Below, one piece after another: positions 63,426 to 64,000 of a DNA stretch of 64,000 bases. The translations under genes were made by a program, and so were the position numbers. Numbering within the stretch: the first letter of the stretch is position 1; each line of letters opens with the position of its first letter. This stretch comes from Eshraghiella sp045129695. Its GTDB lineage: Bacteria > Bacillota > Clostridia > Lachnospirales > Lachnospiraceae. Under the pieces are notes generated by a model. That model did no database searches, was not told where the DNA came from, and saw nothing but the letters and a program-made list of their open reading frames with translations. The stretch covers positions 100,855 through 164,854 of the forward strand of contig JBGVJZ010000012.1 of assembly GCA_045129695.1 (NCBI GenBank). The letters run 5' to 3'.

Positions 63426-63951
63426 TTACACAGCCTTTTCCATCTTCATCATCTCTGTAAACAGGGTATCCTCTGTCACATGACAATACAAATCCATTGT
63501 CATCTGCAAAGAGCCATGTCCGAGAATCTTCTGTTTTTGAATGCGTTGTCGTTTCAATACCTCCAACGCTCGCGTGGTTAATGGAATCGTTCGCCTTCCA
63601 TTCTTTGTCTTTGCATCATGCATCTCAAAAATGTACTTACCACCTTTTTGAAAATAGCACAATGTGTGACGCACATACAGTACCTTCTTATCAAAATCAA
63701 TGTCCTTCCACTGAACACCACAAAGCTCTCCGATACGTATTCTTTCTGGCATTGTCAGAAACAAGTTCATTGAGTGCATTCTCATCCTCGTACTGTTCCT
63801 CCCGCATCCTTTTACGAAGCTCATTCAGATTGCTTGCGTATATGGTCTGCGTCTTGCCGAAACGATTCACAAATCGTCCCTGATAAAGTCCATCACTCTT
63901 TCTCTGCGTAATGCCTTTACCAAGTTCTTTACCTTTTATGGATTTACCCAT
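63426..63951 (-). pseudogene. Degraded Tn916-type tyrosine recombinase (integrase)
   Basis: Starts well (GGAAGGAGG then ATG at 63951) with an arm-type DNA-binding domain (KGITQRKSDGLYQGRFVNRFGKTQTIYA), then loses frame near 63770. The second frame gives pieces of the catalytic domain: RIGELCGVQWKDIDF with the first catalytic Arg, an interior to PLTTRALEVLKRQR, then a jump to ILGHGSLQMTMDLYCHV with the Tyr. The core-binding domain and the HxxR segment are missing. An intact integrase is about 380-400 residues. Confidence 0.8.
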
Positions 63952-64000
63952 ATCTGCCTCCTTCCAGCGTGTATATACGTTGAAAGGAACCATCAGTCCA

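Overview
The window looks like a chromosomal segment of a low-GC Gram-positive Clostridia, most likely a Lachnospiraceae gut commensal (inference). The support is AT-rich sequence with strong GGAGG ribosome binding sites, a T-box leader on pheST, an mcsA-mcsB-clpC operon, a type I pullulanase lipoprotein, DegV and YtrA-type regulators, and cohesin/dockerin domains. Almost everything is on the minus strand. Plus-strand genes are limited to a small membrane protein (11617), a prolyl-tRNA-editing protein (17895), a D,D-carboxypeptidase (30674) and the genes of an IS21-family element.

Layout. 1-3283: a YhaN/YhaO-like (SbcC/SbcD-like) pair, left gene cut by the window edge, with a decayed AAA/DUF4143 fragment behind it. 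3561-8025: branched-chain amino acid operon leuB-ilvD-ilvB with a clear promoter and terminator. 8131-11414: pseudouridine synthase, then aroC-tgt-yajC. 11617-13155: small membrane and zinc-ribbon proteins. 13216-17758: a GntR (YtrA-like) regulator, ABC ATPase, two permeases and a lipoprotein, with a consensus promoter and an operator-like inverted repeat. 17895-24660: ProX-like deacylase, DegV, left-handed beta-helix protein, glmS, topB, yfbR. 24674-30579: galM, queA and T-box-controlled pheS-pheT. 30674-36036: dacF-like carboxypeptidase, citrate synthase, pullulanase. 36147-39817: heterodimeric ABC exporter. 40027-42018: a leuA whose product carries a C-terminal AraC-type DNA-binding domain. 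42104-46904: an XRE membrane regulator, a zinc-ribbon gene and an alpha/beta hydrolase, with a complete IS21-family element inserted in the zinc-ribbon gene. 47067-49688: tRNA-Trp, a soluble chemoreceptor-like protein, radA, an unknown protein. 49768-54195: clpC-mcsB-mcsA headed by a GntR regulator where ctsR is usually found. 54298-58340: a dockerin-bearing probable glucosaminidase translationally coupled to a membrane-anchored cohesin protein. 58454-63345: pyrE, vanZ-like, small membrane protein, purE-purM-purN-purD. 63426-63951: a decayed Tn916-type integrase.

How it fits together. The ilv/leu genes and leuA make leucine and valine; the LeuA-AraC fusion, with a perfect palindrome at its own promoter and a similar AT-rich element upstream of leuB, suggests an enzyme that may read leucine and regulate transcription. 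The cohesin-dockerin gene pair suggests a peptidoglycan hydrolase docked on a membrane anchor rather than a cellulosome. Both are inferences from domain architecture and need experiments. The IS21 element is intact and recent-looking: removing it and one 6-bp target copy restores an uninterrupted 167-residue reading frame.
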